A stretch of 31,324 nucleotides of DNA from JAOAFX01 sp049700315 (GCA_049700315.1 JBNAVN010000030.1:1-31324); one strand, 5' to 3'. Numbered from the stretch's first letter, positions 8,379-18,070 are shown. Made by a program: numbers and translations. The notes: generated by a model not told the origin, from the sequence alone.

Positions 8379-11300
8379 ATGAATTTTAGACCAGTCTCAC
8401 GGGAATTAAACTTTCCTGAACTTGAACATAAGATAATGGCATTCTGGGAAAACAACAATATCTTTTCCCTGTACAAAAAGAAGAACAAAGGCAAAACCAG
8501 ATGGTCCTTTCAGGATGGACCAATAACAGCCAACAATCCAATGGGAGTACATCATGCCTGGGGCAGAACTTATAAAGACATTTTCCAGCGCTATAAGACA
8601 ATGAAGGGATTTGAACAAAGGTATCAGAATGGCTTTGACTGTCAGGGACTGTGGGTTGAGGTTGAGGTTGAAAAAGATCTTGGTTTTACTTCTAAGAGGG
8701 ATATTGAAAAATATGGCATTGATAAATTCGTTCAGAAATGTCAGGAAAGAGTTCACAAATACTCAATTATCCAGACCGAACAATCAATTCGTCTTGGTAT
8801 GTGGATGGATTGGGGCGAGTGGAAAACGAGCCTGGATGATAAAGATTGGTTAAAGAAAAGCCATTCTTATTATACAATGAGTGAAGTCAACAACTATACA
8901 ATCTGGCATTTCCTAAAGAAATGCTATGATAGAGGTTTAATATATAAAGGGACAGATGTGATGCCCTGGTGTGCAAGATGCGGAACTGCAATAAGTGATA
9001 TGGAGATTGCAACCGAAGGGTATCAAGAATTGACACACAAGGCAGTATTTGTAAGATTTCCATTGAAAAATAGAAAAGACGAATATCTTCTGGTCTGGAC
9101 CACAACACCCTGGACATTAACTTCAAATACCGGAGTTGCAGTCCACCCGGATTTTATATATGTAAAGGTGAGAAACGATGGTGCAATATATTATCTGGCA
9201 AAAAATCTTGTCAGGGTTCTAAGAGGCAGATATGAAATACTTGCCGAAATGCCCGGGAAAGAGTTATTAAATCTAATTTATGATGGACCATTTGATTATC
9301 TGCCTGCACAGAAAGGTGTTATACATAAAGTAATACCCTGGGAAGAAATCAGTGAAAGCGAAGGAACCGGTCTGGTGCATATTGCCCCAGGATGTGGTAA
9401 AGAAGACTTTGCCCTTGGTAAGGAATTTGGATTAAGCACAATTGCGCCGCTTGATGAACTCGGATATTATATTAATGGTTTTGATTGGCTTACAGGCCAG
9501 AGTGTAGATGAAGTAACCGAAAGAATAATTGAAGACCTTCAAAAAAGAGGAATATTATACAATGTTGAAGATTATACACATCGTTATCCTGTATGCTGGC
9601 GATGTGATAGTGAGTTGATATTCAGATTGGTTGATGAATGGTATATTTCAATGGATGCCTTGAGATATGAGATTGCCGAAGTCGCAAAAAAAGTGGAACG
9701 ATGGATACCTGAATGGGGGCTTGATAGAGAACTTGATTGGCTCAAGAATATGGCTGATTGGTGTATTTCAAAGAAACGATTTTGGGGTCTTGCTCTACCT
9801 ATCTGGGAGTGTAGATGTGGAAATTTTCTGGTAATTGGCTCAAAAGAAGAATTGAAGAAAGAAGCAGTTTCAGGCTGGGAAGAATTTGAAGGGCATACAC
9901 CGCACAGACCATGGATTGACAGAATAAAGATTAAATGTACCAAATGCGGTGAGTTGATGACCAGAATCCCGGATGTTGGCAATCCCTGGCTTGATGCCGG
10001 AATTGTTCCTTACTCAACATTAAGACCGCCTGAAGATATGCACAATCCTGATAATGGTTATCCCTATGACAAGACATACTGGCAACAGTGGTTTCCTGCA
10101 GATTTTATCACTGAGTGTTTTCCCGGACAGTTCCGAAACTGGTTTTATGCAATATTAACAATGAGCACAGTATTAGAAAACAAACCACCCTTCAAAGTCC
10201 TTCTGGGTCATGCACTTGTCCGTGATGAACATGGTGAGGAAATGCACAAAAGCAAAGGCAATGCAATCTGGTTTGATGATGCGGCTGAAAAAATGGGCGC
10301 CGATGTTATGCGCTGGATGTTCGCAAGGCACAATCCCATCCAGAACCTTAATTTTGGGTATGGACCAGCCGAAGAAATCAAACGGACTCTCTTGACCTTG
10401 TGGAACATCTATTCTTTCTTTATCACCTATGCTACAATTGATAAATTCAATCCAACTGACAAAAAAATATTGAAAGAAAATCTAACAAAACTTGACCGGT
10501 GGATAATCTCCCGCACAAACTCATTGATCAAAAAATGTGATCTCTGCTATAGTAATTATGATGTCGCAACAGTAGCAAAAGAGGTTGAACTATATTTTGA
10601 TGAATTATCAAATTGGTATCTGCGCAGGAATAGAAGGCGATTCTGGAAATCAGAAAATGATCTGGATAAAGAAACTGCCTATCTTGTGCTATACAATTGC
10701 CTATTGAATTTGGTCAAACTAATATCACCGATCATGCCATTCTGGACCGAAGAAATGTATCAAAACCTGGTTAGAAGTATTGATGAAAATGCACCGTTGA
10801 GTATCCATCTCTGTAATTTTCCTGAAGTAGATGATTCAATGGTTGAACCAGAACTTGAAAAAGAAGTCGCCCAGATCCGCAAGATTGTTTCAATTGGAAG
10901 GTCGGCGAGAAATAAAGTCAACATCAAGGTTCGCCAGCCGCTTGCTGAAATGATGATTTTTCTGCCAAAAGAAGAAAACAGTCTTGATGAATCAGGGATG
11001 AATACAATACTTGAAGAGTTAAATATCAAGAAGGCACAGATCACATCTCACCCTGAAGACCTATATTCTTATGTTTTGATTCCAAAATTTGAGAGGCTTG
11101 GTCCGAAGTATGGTCCATTATCAAGAGAAATTGGAGATTGGATAAAGGGTTTGGATGAATCAGAAATAAAGGAATTTGTTAATACCCACCGATTGCAACA
11201 TAGTTTTGCTGATAAACAAGTTGAAATTACTGAACAAGAAATAGAGATCAAAAAATTGGAAAAAACAGGCTGGTCTTTGATTGAACAGGATAACTATGCG

Positions 11301-11600
11301 GTCGCAATTAATACTACAATTACACCAGAACTTGAGGCTGAAGGATTGGTCAGGGAATTGATTCATAAGGTTCAATTAATGCGCAAAGATGCGGATTTTA
11401 ATCTTACGGACAGAATTAGAATATTCTATCAAACTACTGAGAAATTGAAAGAAGCAATAAATAAAAACATAGATTATTTAAAGAATGAAACCCTTGCCCT
11501 GGAAGTCATAGAGGGTGACAGAACCGGAGAAATCCGACAAGAACTTGAAATCAATGGCATAATGACAAAAATCGCCCTGGAAAGAATACAACAGATTTAG
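8379..11600 (+). CDS. ileS: Isoleucyl-tRNA synthetase
   Basis: A 1073-residue class Ia synthetase that attaches isoleucine to tRNA-Ile in the cytoplasm. The HIGH-type motif is divergent (GVHHAWGR, His58-His59). The KMSKS-type loop is MHKSKGN at about 622-628. Between them lies the editing (CP1) domain with VWTTTPWTLTSNTG and later GTGLVHIAPGCGKEDF, and two cysteine pairs (CRCG and CTKCG) that could bind zinc. ADFITECFPGQFRNWFYA and LDRWIISRTNSL lead into the anticodon-binding region; the C-terminus contains EAEGLVRELIHKVQLMRKDA. Length and motif order fit the long, eukaryote-like branch of IleS. ATG 8379 is chosen because the promoter abuts it and because MNFRPVSRELNFPELEHKI matches the usual N-terminus. 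Confidence 0.93.
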   Translation: MNFRPVSRELNFPELEHKIMAFWENNNIFSLYKKKNKGKTRWSFQDGPITANNPMGVHHAWGRTYKDIFQRYKTMKGFEQRYQNGFDCQGLWVEVEVEKDLGFTSKRDIEKYGIDKFVQKCQERVHKYSIIQTEQSIRLGMWMDWGEWKTSLDDKDWLKKSHSYYTMSEVNNYTIWHFLKKCYDRGLIYKGTDVMPWCARCGTAISDMEIATEGYQELTHKAVFVRFPLKNRKDEYLLVWTTTPWTLTSNTGVAVHPDFIYVKVRNDGAIYYLAKNLVRVLRGRYEILAEMPGKELLNLIYDGPFDYLPAQKGVIHKVIPWEEISESEGTGLVHIAPGCGKEDFALGKEFGLSTIAPLDELGYYINGFDWLTGQSVDEVTERIIEDLQKRGILYNVEDYTHRYPVCWRCDSELIFRLVDEWYISMDALRYEIAEVAKKVERWIPEWGLDRELDWLKNMADWCISKKRFWGLALPIWECRCGNFLVIGSKEELKKEAVSGWEEFEGHTPHRPWIDRIKIKCTKCGELMTRIPDVGNPWLDAGIVPYSTLRPPEDMHNPDNGYPYDKTYWQQWFPADFITECFPGQFRNWFYAILTMSTVLENKPPFKVLLGHALVRDEHGEEMHKSKGNAIWFDDAAEKMGADVMRWMFARHNPIQNLNFGYGPAEEIKRTLLTLWNIYSFFITYATIDKFNPTDKKILKENLTKLDRWIISRTNSLIKKCDLCYSNYDVATVAKEVELYFDELSNWYLRRNRRRFWKSENDLDKETAYLVLYNCLLNLVKLISPIMPFWTEEMYQNLVRSIDENAPLSIHLCNFPEVDDSMVEPELEKEVAQIRKIVSIGRSARNKVNIKVRQPLAEMMIFLPKEENSLDESGMNTILEELNIKKAQITSHPEDLYSYVLIPKFERLGPKYGPLSREIGDWIKGLDESEIKEFVNTHRLQHSFADKQVEITEQEIEIKKLEKTGWSLIEQDNYAVAINTTITPELEAEGLVRELIHKVQLMRKDADFNLTDRIRIFYQTTEKLKEAINKNIDYLKNETLALEVIEGDRTGEIRQELEINGIMTKIALERIQQI

Positions 11601-11743
11601 TTCTTACTTACCCAATCGACTTATTCAAACGCGTAATAAAAGTATCTGCGCCAACGCAAAAAGATCGCTCTTTGCAGGACATGAAATCATCAAGACCAGA
11701 GTCCCAATTATGTGCAGTAGCATGTATTTGTACATAAATGCTT

Positions 11744-12574
11744 CTATACCCTGGGTCTAAATCCGTGTCCCAGAACCTCAAATACATCAGTTAATATGAC
11801 AAAGGCATCCGTATCAATTTTTTTGACCAACTTCTTAAAATTCTCTGTCTCCCGTTTTGTTATCACACACATTACCACAGGTTTTTTAACCTTTGTATAA
11901 GGCGAAAAACCGTCAAGAACAGTGACACCTCTTCCCATTTTCTGATATATTTCTTCTACAACCTTATCAGCCTGATCACTGATAACAAATGCAGCACGGG
12001 CATAATCTATACCCTCAAGAATCAAGTCAATTACCCTCGTGGAAATAAACAGCGCAATGTATCCAAGCAGTGCCAATTCAACAGATTTTGTAGCAAAACC
12101 AGCAACAGTAATAATGATCGTATCAACAATCAATATCCAGATTCCAACCGACAAATTTGTGAAGCGATTGAGAATTTGGGCAATGATATCAGTTCCACCG
12201 GTATTCGCACCGCTTCGGAATATCAAACCAAGCCCTATACCCAACAACACACCACCATAGACCGTGGCAAGAATAATATTATCGGTGGGTGAAGTGATCT
12301 TCACGGAGTAATTCAAAAAATCAATCAGGAGATTGGTAATGATTATTGCTATCAAGGACCTTGCACCCAGAGAAAGACCCAGAATTCTTATTGCCAAAAC
12401 AAACAATGGTATGTTCAAAATGATCACCACAATTCCAACGGGCGTGTGCAACAAAATATGTAATACTATTGCCAATCCGGAAATGCCGCCTGGCACGATA
12501 TTATGGGGAATTAAAAATGCAGAATAACTTAATGCATAGAAAATTATCCCAACAATCAAAAATACAATACTCAT
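11744..12574 (-). CDS. YitT family membrane protein (DUF161/DUF2179)
   Basis: A 276-residue protein with five to six transmembrane helices in the first 190 residues. These include the family-typical GIIFYALSYSAFLIPHNIVPGGISGLAIVLH and FRSGANTGGTDIIAQILNR. A soluble C-terminal DUF2179 domain follows, containing GRGVTVLDGFSPYT, VVMCVITKRE and the usual end VILTDVFEVLGHGF. The family is widespread in bacteria; its transport or sensing role is not established. It starts 22 bases after the coiled-coil gene, so it is probably the last gene of the tRNA-led operon. No strong Shine-Dalgarno is seen. It converges on ileS with about 140 bases between; I see no terminator there. Confidence 0.87.
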   Translation of the reverse strand: MSIVFLIVGIIFYALSYSAFLIPHNIVPGGISGLAIVLHILLHTPVGIVVIILNIPLFVLAIRILGLSLGARSLIAIIITNLLIDFLNYSVKITSPTDNIILATVYGGVLLGIGLGLIFRSGANTGGTDIIAQILNRFTNLSVGIWILIVDTIIITVAGFATKSVELALLGYIALFISTRVIDLILEGIDYARAAFVISDQADKVVEEIYQKMGRGVTVLDGFSPYTKVKKPVVMCVITKRETENFKKLVKKIDTDAFVILTDVFEVLGHGFRPRV

Positions 12575-12596
12575 TGCTTCTGCTTAGTCCGAATTT

Positions 12597-14786
12597 TTAA
12601 AAAGAAATCTCGTGTTTTTTATCTCCTTCTTTGGACTTCGGAGTTTGTGCCTCTTTGAGCCGGGCAATGAATATTTTAATCTTTTCAAGTTCTTTGGATT
12701 TTTCAGCAATCGTCTTGTCCAAATTCTCTTTCTCTTCCTTCAACTGAACAATTGACTTCTTGAATTCTTCTGCCTTGGCAATTATTATTGCTGCTTCTTT
12801 TTTCTTGGTTTCAAGTTCCTTAATTTCATCCCTTGCTGATTCTAATTTCTTCAACTCTTCCTCGCATTCCTTCTTGATCTTTGCCTTATTCTTCTCAATT
12901 TCGTCATTGATCTTAACCAGTTCCTCACGCCTTTTATCAATCTTGGCAAGCATATTTGCTTCTACTGCCCTTGCTTTTTCAATTTTTCCTTCGGTTTCAG
13001 AAAAAATGATCTTCAGGTCATTAATCTTGTCTTCCATCTCTTTCTTATGACCGGTTAGCTTCTCAATTTCATCCCTGTACTTATCTCGTTCTCTGAGTAA
13101 TTCCCTGGTTTCCTTATTCAAATCTTCCACTGCCTTCGCTTCCTCTTTTTTCAATAATCCGAGCTTTTCATTGACTTCAGCAAGTTCCCTGCGCTGGTCT
13201 TCAATCTTGTCTTCAACCATAGACAGTTCCTTTTTCCGCGTTTCTAATAGTTGTTTGATTTTCTCATTTTCCTCAAGTGCCAGTTGCATCTCTTCATATT
13301 CATCCCTGAGTTTGGGCAACTCTTTCTGCATTCTCTCATATTCTTCTTCAATACTTCCTATTTTGTCCTCGCTCTTACGCAACTGTGTTTCAATCTTTTC
13401 AAGTTCTTCTTTTTTCTTTTTGTATTCTTTGTCCATTTCTTCATACTTGGCGACCTGGGGTTCAAGCTCTTCAATCCGCTTTTTGGCAAGTTCAATTGAT
13501 TTACCCAACTCCTGTGCCTCTTCTTTTAGCCGTGTATGTTCTTCTTTTATCTTCTTGTATTCGGGTTCAATCTTCCTTAATTCTTTTTCTTGCTCCCTTA
13601 ATTCAGCAACAATCGGCTCAATTTTGTCATTTTCTTTTCGCAGTTTATCCACCTTATTGACCAACTCCTCCTGTTCCTTGCTCAGCTGTTTGATTGATTT
13701 CTGGAGCTCTGCTTGCTCTTTCTTCTCGGATTTATACTTTTCGTCTAATTCATTGAATGACGCCTCAAGTGTGCTGTATTCCAATTGATAATTGGAGATA
13801 TTGGAAACAAGTTCTGCCTCTTCCTTTTTCAAACTTGCTAAATTTTTTGCAAGCTCATCGTGCTCTTTCTTTAAGTTTGCCAGTTCTTCATTTTCTTTGT
13901 ATAATTTCTCTTTTGTATTACTCAATTCCGCAACTTCCTTTTGCAACTTCTCAAGTTCGGTGCTCTCAACTTCAAATGTCTGTCTAATCTCCTTTAACCG
14001 CTCGGTCAATTCCTTATCTTCAGCATGATATTGTTCAAGAGTCTTCTGCAAACGCTCCTTTTCTGCAGTCAAAGATTCTACCTCACTCAATATCTTCTGG
14101 TGTCGTGATTCATCTTTTTCAAGTGTCTTTTTGAGTGCACCAAGTTCTTTATTCAATGCGTTCCGCTCCTCATTCATTACTTTTAGGTCTTTCTCTGTCG
14201 CCCTTAAATCTGAAAGTGCTGCTCTCAAAGTTTGCTCTACACTCTGATACTCATTTTTCAATTCCTCGGTTTTCAATTTGATTTCATTGTACAACTTTTC
14301 CTGTGCGCGGTAATCCTTTTCTTGTTCATCATATTTCGCATTAAGTTCATCACACTTCCTGGTCAATTCGTTTTGCCTGGTCTTCAACTTGTCAACTGCT
14401 TCCTCAATCTTATTTTTCTCACTATTCAATTTTTCATATTCAGCTTTCAATTCCTTTACCCGCACCTCGGCTTTTTCTTTTTCTGACACAAGATTGTTCA
14501 GATCGCGCTGGATTGTATCAAGTTTCTGCCCATCCTTTTCAATTGTCTTAAGTGAATCCCTTAGGCTTTTCTCCTCTTTTTTCAAGTCCTGAACTGTCTT
14601 CTTCAATTCCTCTATGTCTGAATTTAACTCCATCTGGGTAGAATAATTCTCTGCCAGTTTTTCTTCTACAGATTTCAACTCTTTTGTTTTTGCAGCAAGA
14701 TCTTTCTCAACTTTTTCAAGCTGACCAAGTTTCTCTTCTAAGTCAGCCAGAATATCCAGATCTTCTTTTTCTTCCTTTTTTGCCAT
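12597..14786 (-). CDS. Long coiled-coil protein, SMC-like arm without ATPase
   Basis: A 729-residue protein that is almost entirely predicted coiled coil: Lys, Glu and Leu dominate in heptad patterns from about residue 8 to 710, with few helix breakers (some Pro at IEPIVAEL, IEPEYKK and LEPQVAKY). It lacks the Walker A, Walker B and signature motifs of SMC/Rad50 proteins, as well as a signal peptide or membrane helix, so it should be a cytoplasmic rod. The start has AGGGGG seven bases upstream, overlapping the stop region of the preceding gene ten bases away. Its position directly after the chemoreceptor-like fusion protein, itself helical, suggests a structural partner or scaffold; that is inference. 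Confidence 0.8.
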   Translation of the reverse strand: MAKKEEKEDLDILADLEEKLGQLEKVEKDLAAKTKELKSVEEKLAENYSTQMELNSDIEELKKTVQDLKKEEKSLRDSLKTIEKDGQKLDTIQRDLNNLVSEKEKAEVRVKELKAEYEKLNSEKNKIEEAVDKLKTRQNELTRKCDELNAKYDEQEKDYRAQEKLYNEIKLKTEELKNEYQSVEQTLRAALSDLRATEKDLKVMNEERNALNKELGALKKTLEKDESRHQKILSEVESLTAEKERLQKTLEQYHAEDKELTERLKEIRQTFEVESTELEKLQKEVAELSNTKEKLYKENEELANLKKEHDELAKNLASLKKEEAELVSNISNYQLEYSTLEASFNELDEKYKSEKKEQAELQKSIKQLSKEQEELVNKVDKLRKENDKIEPIVAELREQEKELRKIEPEYKKIKEEHTRLKEEAQELGKSIELAKKRIEELEPQVAKYEEMDKEYKKKKEELEKIETQLRKSEDKIGSIEEEYERMQKELPKLRDEYEEMQLALEENEKIKQLLETRKKELSMVEDKIEDQRRELAEVNEKLGLLKKEEAKAVEDLNKETRELLRERDKYRDEIEKLTGHKKEMEDKINDLKIIFSETEGKIEKARAVEANMLAKIDKRREELVKINDEIEKNKAKIKKECEEELKKLESARDEIKELETKKKEAAIIIAKAEEFKKSIVQLKEEKENLDKTIAEKSKELEKIKIFIARLKEAQTPKSKEGDKKHEISF

Positions 14787-14796
14787 AACACCCCCT

Positions 14797-17700
14797 CTAC
14801 ACGGTTACTAACCGAGGTTTGGTATCTTCAGAAATAATTCTATTGCAATCATAATAACCAATATTTGACTGAATATATTTTGTCCTTATTATGCTCAGAG
14901 GATTAGGTTTAAAACCACGCACACCTTTTTGAACCACCAAAGTCTTTAATGAATGAAACAAAAAAACACCGGGCGCCTGGTCCAAAATTTTTTCTTCTAT
15001 CTGTCGGTAATAGTCCCAACGTTGTTTTATATTGCGAATCTGCCTTGCATTTTCAATCATCCTATCAATTTCCGGATCCGAGAAGAAAAATGTATTACCC
15101 GAATAACCAAATGATTTTGAATGGAATAGTGGATAGAGAAAATTGTCCGGATCTCCAGTATCACTTATCCAGCCCTGCAGACATAGCAAAAAATTGCCCT
15201 GATAGACTTTCTCCAGAAAATCATGCCAGGGTAATGGGTTTATTTCAATCTTTATACCGATGTCAATAAGACTGGAACTGATAAATTCCGCCCTTCTGAT
15301 AGAAGCCGAAGTATCACTCACATCCATCACATAAGTATCAGGCAAACCTTTAGCAAAGCCTGCCTGGGCAAGCAAATCTCGACTCTTTGCCGGGTCATAT
15401 TCGTAACCTGTTAGCCTTTTATTATAAACAGGCATTGAAGGCGGAAAAACTCCGTGTGCAGGAATCGCATTATCTACCAATAAATCACTGACAAATTTTT
15501 TGACATTTATTCCATGGCTGATTGCCTTACGCACAAGTCTGTTATTAAAAGGCGGTTTCTGACAATGAAAACAAAGAAATTGGACCGATAATTCAGGCGT
15601 TGTTACAACTAATTCAGGCATCTGTTCCTTCACTTTTCCGAGTGATTTTTGACTTGGTTGATATATTGACAGCTCGCCGGCTTTGAATAATTCATATGCA
15701 ATATCCTCGTCCGGGGTAATAAAAAATTGAAGAATATCAAATGCAGGTCTGCCCTCAAAATAAAAATCGTTTGCTTCCAGAATAATATCTCTACCCCGAT
15801 TCCAAGCACTGAGTTTAAATGGTCCCATTCCTGCAGGTAATTCCTGATCAATGTATGGGTCACCAATATTCGTGGCGAGGTTTGCCAGAAATGGTAAATA
15901 CGGATATTCAAGCCTTACCAACAATCTATGTTGATCAAGAATTTTGATCGCAAGAGAATCAGGATTTCTGGATTTCAAGAATTCAGCAGAACCACTGATC
16001 ATTTCCAGAAGGTTGTGATTTGGACCAGACAAGCCTTTGACTATGCCAGTCTTAATATCCTCAATATGTAATTTCTTGCCACCAGCATATTTCAGATTTT
16101 CCCGGATATGAAATATGTATTCCTTACCATCAGAAGACACCTTGTATTCATCGCAGAGCCCCGCAATTATATTTACCCCAAAACCGAATTGGAATAGACC
16201 TGTGGAATAATTTACAATTACCTGCTGAGATGTAGCATCAGTTTTTAAATCTGGTTTCAGGGTTACAGGCTCGTTCAACAAATTTATTTTCAAGGTGCTA
16301 CTTGCCTCCATTACACGAGGTATTGATATCTCTTCTTTGAAAAGCTGTTGAAGACCGCCCTTATAATCAGCAATGGCTTTCAAAGACTGTTTATATACAT
16401 TCCACCGTTGCTGCATTAAAAAATTCTGATTATTCAATCTATCAGTTAATTCCTTCAGGTCCTTTACTCTAAAAAAGCATCCTTCAAATACCCGCAGGGC
16501 GTCATCAAAGAAGATTTTGATCTTTGAAAAATCAGGAACTGGAAGCTGAAAAAATTCTTCTTGTAATCGCGCACTCTCCAGTACCGGCATTGACTGTCTT
16601 AGATTGAAGACATCTGAGTCCAATCTTGAAAAAGCATGATTCATGGAGTCGGACAGTTCAACAAATTGTTTGACAATCGGATTGATTAATTCTCTAAATT
16701 TGTTGCTGTGACTTTGCTCAAGGCGTGAAAACACAGAAAGGGTCTTTATTTTCATAACAATTTTGGAACCAACAGCAATAAGATTCTCTATGAAGATTAA
16801 CTGGTCTTTCAAGATTGTTCTGAAACCTGTGATCTTCTCACCAATCATCCTCTCTCCAGCAAAAAACTGATTCAAGTCCAATCTGAGGCTTGATATCTTA
16901 TCCATCATTGCACCCAGATTTTCAATCTCAACACTGGCACTTTTTATTATTTCATAAATTCTACCAACCTGATTGATAATACTACGTAGTTCATCAACTA
17001 ACTCCGGTGACAGAAGAACAGGTTCATCACCAACTTCCAGTCTCTGCAAAATATTTATGTTTTCCTGCAACAGGTGTTTGTATTGTAGATATGAATAGAA
17101 TCTACCACGAGAATAGTGCGGGGCGTTTACAATTGTATATAACTCATAGAGGATCTGAGAGAGACCGTTGATTTCAGAACCGCGAACCGAGATCTCATCA
17201 ATCATCATCAAGGCACTTGACAATTGATGTTTGATATGCATGAGTCGCTCGTTGATCTTAGTTTCTAAATCCGAGAAAATTTCACCACCTTCTTCAATCA
17301 CCTTTATGAACTTCTGCAAAAACTCAATTGATTCGTTTATCGTCTTCAATGAAGACAGAAATTCCAAAAGGGAAATTGAAGAAGCAGTGGCATCTTTAAT
17401 TGTAGTATCAAGGTCTTGCAACAAGGGTTCAACACTCTTCTTAATGGTCTCAAGTAACTCATCAAAATGCTGAAATGGCACTTGAGATGATTGAGCAAGT
17501 TTGTACACTTCACGAGCAATGACTGCCAGTCCTCTTCCCTCTTCTTTAGCCTGAAAGGCTTTGACCTCTATATTCTCGGCAAGATATGTGACCATTCTGG
17601 CAAATTTCACAAAGGCATGAGCATTTTCTTCTATACGAGCAGTAGTATCTTGAGTCTTCCTTATTATTTCTTCCATATCAGAAAGATGTTCCTGATACAA

Positions 17701-17946
17701 ACTGATTCTCTTTCTACTTTCAACCAAAGCCTCAGCAAATTCAATCATCTGAGATTCAAAAGATTTAGAATAATTTTTCAAGAAAGTTATCAAATTATTA
17801 CCCCGCTTTAAATATTCAAAAATTCCTTCTAACTGACATACCAACTCATTCAAATGCAGACTGCTCGTATTCAAAAAATCAGTCAAATCCTCAACCTGCC
17901 TGTTAAAATTTGCTGTCTCTTTTAGATATTCTTTGATTGATGCCAT
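14797..17946 (-). CDS. Chemoreceptor-like helical domain fused to family 5 solute-binding domain
   Basis: A 1049-residue protein with two very different halves. Residues 1-540 are helical. Residues 125-154 read NIEVKAFQAKEEGRGLAVIA and then REVYKLAQSS, which matches the hairpin tip of methyl-accepting chemotaxis proteins, where CheA and CheW bind. Residues about 548-1030 form an oligopeptide/nickel-type (SBP_bac_5) binding domain, shown by YIFHIRENLKYAGGKKL, the PAGMGPFKLSAW region, FNNRLVRKAISHGIN, YDPAKSRDLLAQAGF and GWISDTGDPDNFLYPLF. There is no signal peptide, lipobox or membrane helix, so both halves should be cytoplasmic, unlike ordinary solute-binding proteins or receptors. ATG 17946 lies eight bases after a tRNA gene and has no Shine-Dalgarno. 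The coiled-coil gene follows ten bases downstream. An intracellular ligand sensor is the likeliest reading; ligand and partners are unknown. Confidence 0.82.
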   Translation of the reverse strand: MASIKEYLKETANFNRQVEDLTDFLNTSSLHLNELVCQLEGIFEYLKRGNNLITFLKNYSKSFESQMIEFAEALVESRKRISLYQEHLSDMEEIIRKTQDTTARIEENAHAFVKFARMVTYLAENIEVKAFQAKEEGRGLAVIAREVYKLAQSSQVPFQHFDELLETIKKSVEPLLQDLDTTIKDATASSISLLEFLSSLKTINESIEFLQKFIKVIEEGGEIFSDLETKINERLMHIKHQLSSALMMIDEISVRGSEINGLSQILYELYTIVNAPHYSRGRFYSYLQYKHLLQENINILQRLEVGDEPVLLSPELVDELRSIINQVGRIYEIIKSASVEIENLGAMMDKISSLRLDLNQFFAGERMIGEKITGFRTILKDQLIFIENLIAVGSKIVMKIKTLSVFSRLEQSHSNKFRELINPIVKQFVELSDSMNHAFSRLDSDVFNLRQSMPVLESARLQEEFFQLPVPDFSKIKIFFDDALRVFEGCFFRVKDLKELTDRLNNQNFLMQQRWNVYKQSLKAIADYKGGLQQLFKEEISIPRVMEASSTLKINLLNEPVTLKPDLKTDATSQQVIVNYSTGLFQFGFGVNIIAGLCDEYKVSSDGKEYIFHIRENLKYAGGKKLHIEDIKTGIVKGLSGPNHNLLEMISGSAEFLKSRNPDSLAIKILDQHRLLVRLEYPYLPFLANLATNIGDPYIDQELPAGMGPFKLSAWNRGRDIILEANDFYFEGRPAFDILQFFITPDEDIAYELFKAGELSIYQPSQKSLGKVKEQMPELVVTTPELSVQFLCFHCQKPPFNNRLVRKAISHGINVKKFVSDLLVDNAIPAHGVFPPSMPVYNKRLTGYEYDPAKSRDLLAQAGFAKGLPDTYVMDVSDTSASIRRAEFISSSLIDIGIKIEINPLPWHDFLEKVYQGNFLLCLQGWISDTGDPDNFLYPLFHSKSFGYSGNTFFFSDPEIDRMIENARQIRNIKQRWDYYRQIEEKILDQAPGVFLFHSLKTLVVQKGVRGFKPNPLSIIRTKYIQSNIGYYDCNRIISEDTKPRLVTV

Positions 17947-17954
17947 AAGCTACA

Positions 17955-18027
17955 TAGCGGCGGAGGGAGTCGAACCCCCGACACAGAGATTATGATTCTC
18001 CTGCTCTGCCAACTGAGCTACGCCGCC
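17955..18027 (-). tRNA. tRNA with CAU anticodon (elongator Met, or Ile2)
   Basis: A full 73-base cloverleaf: acceptor GGCGGCG, D arm GCTC-AGTTGGCA-GAGC, anticodon stem GGAGA/TCTCT with loop ATCATAA (anticodon CAT), variable GTGTC, T arm GGGGG-TTCGACT-CCCTC, acceptor 3' strand CGCCGCT and discriminator A. The CCA end is not encoded. It lacks the C1:A72 mismatch and triple G:C anticodon pairs of initiators, so it is elongator Met or the lysidine-modified Ile tRNA. The G1:U72 end pair and A32 are slightly unusual. It has its own promoter and is followed after eight bases by an ATG. Confidence 0.93.
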
Positions 18028-18042
18028 TTCCAAACATAGTTT

Positions 18043-18070
18043 ATTATAACCGAAATAGTAGATTTGTCAA
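18043..18070 (-). promoter_or_regulatory. Promoter of the tRNA and downstream operon
   Basis: Minus-strand consensus TTGACA (18065-18070) and TATAAT (18043-18048) with a 16-base spacer, about 15 bases before the tRNA. It diverges from the promoter at 18092-18119; the two -35 boxes are 21 bases apart. Confidence 0.8.

Noticed and set aside
11601..11743. Terminator between ileS and the YitT gene
   Set aside because: No stable stem followed by a T run could be found on either strand.
11608..11787. A 59-codon minus-strand frame (MYLRFWDTDLDPGYRS...) between ileS and the YitT gene
   Set aside because: It overlaps the YitT gene end by 44 bases in another frame and has no Shine-Dalgarno or promoter. 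The protein-like look could be chance or a decayed relic.
12760..14592. Several plus-strand frames rich in Ser, Phe and Leu opposite the coiled-coil gene
   Set aside because: They are antisense images of Lys/Glu-rich coiled-coil codons, with no start signals.
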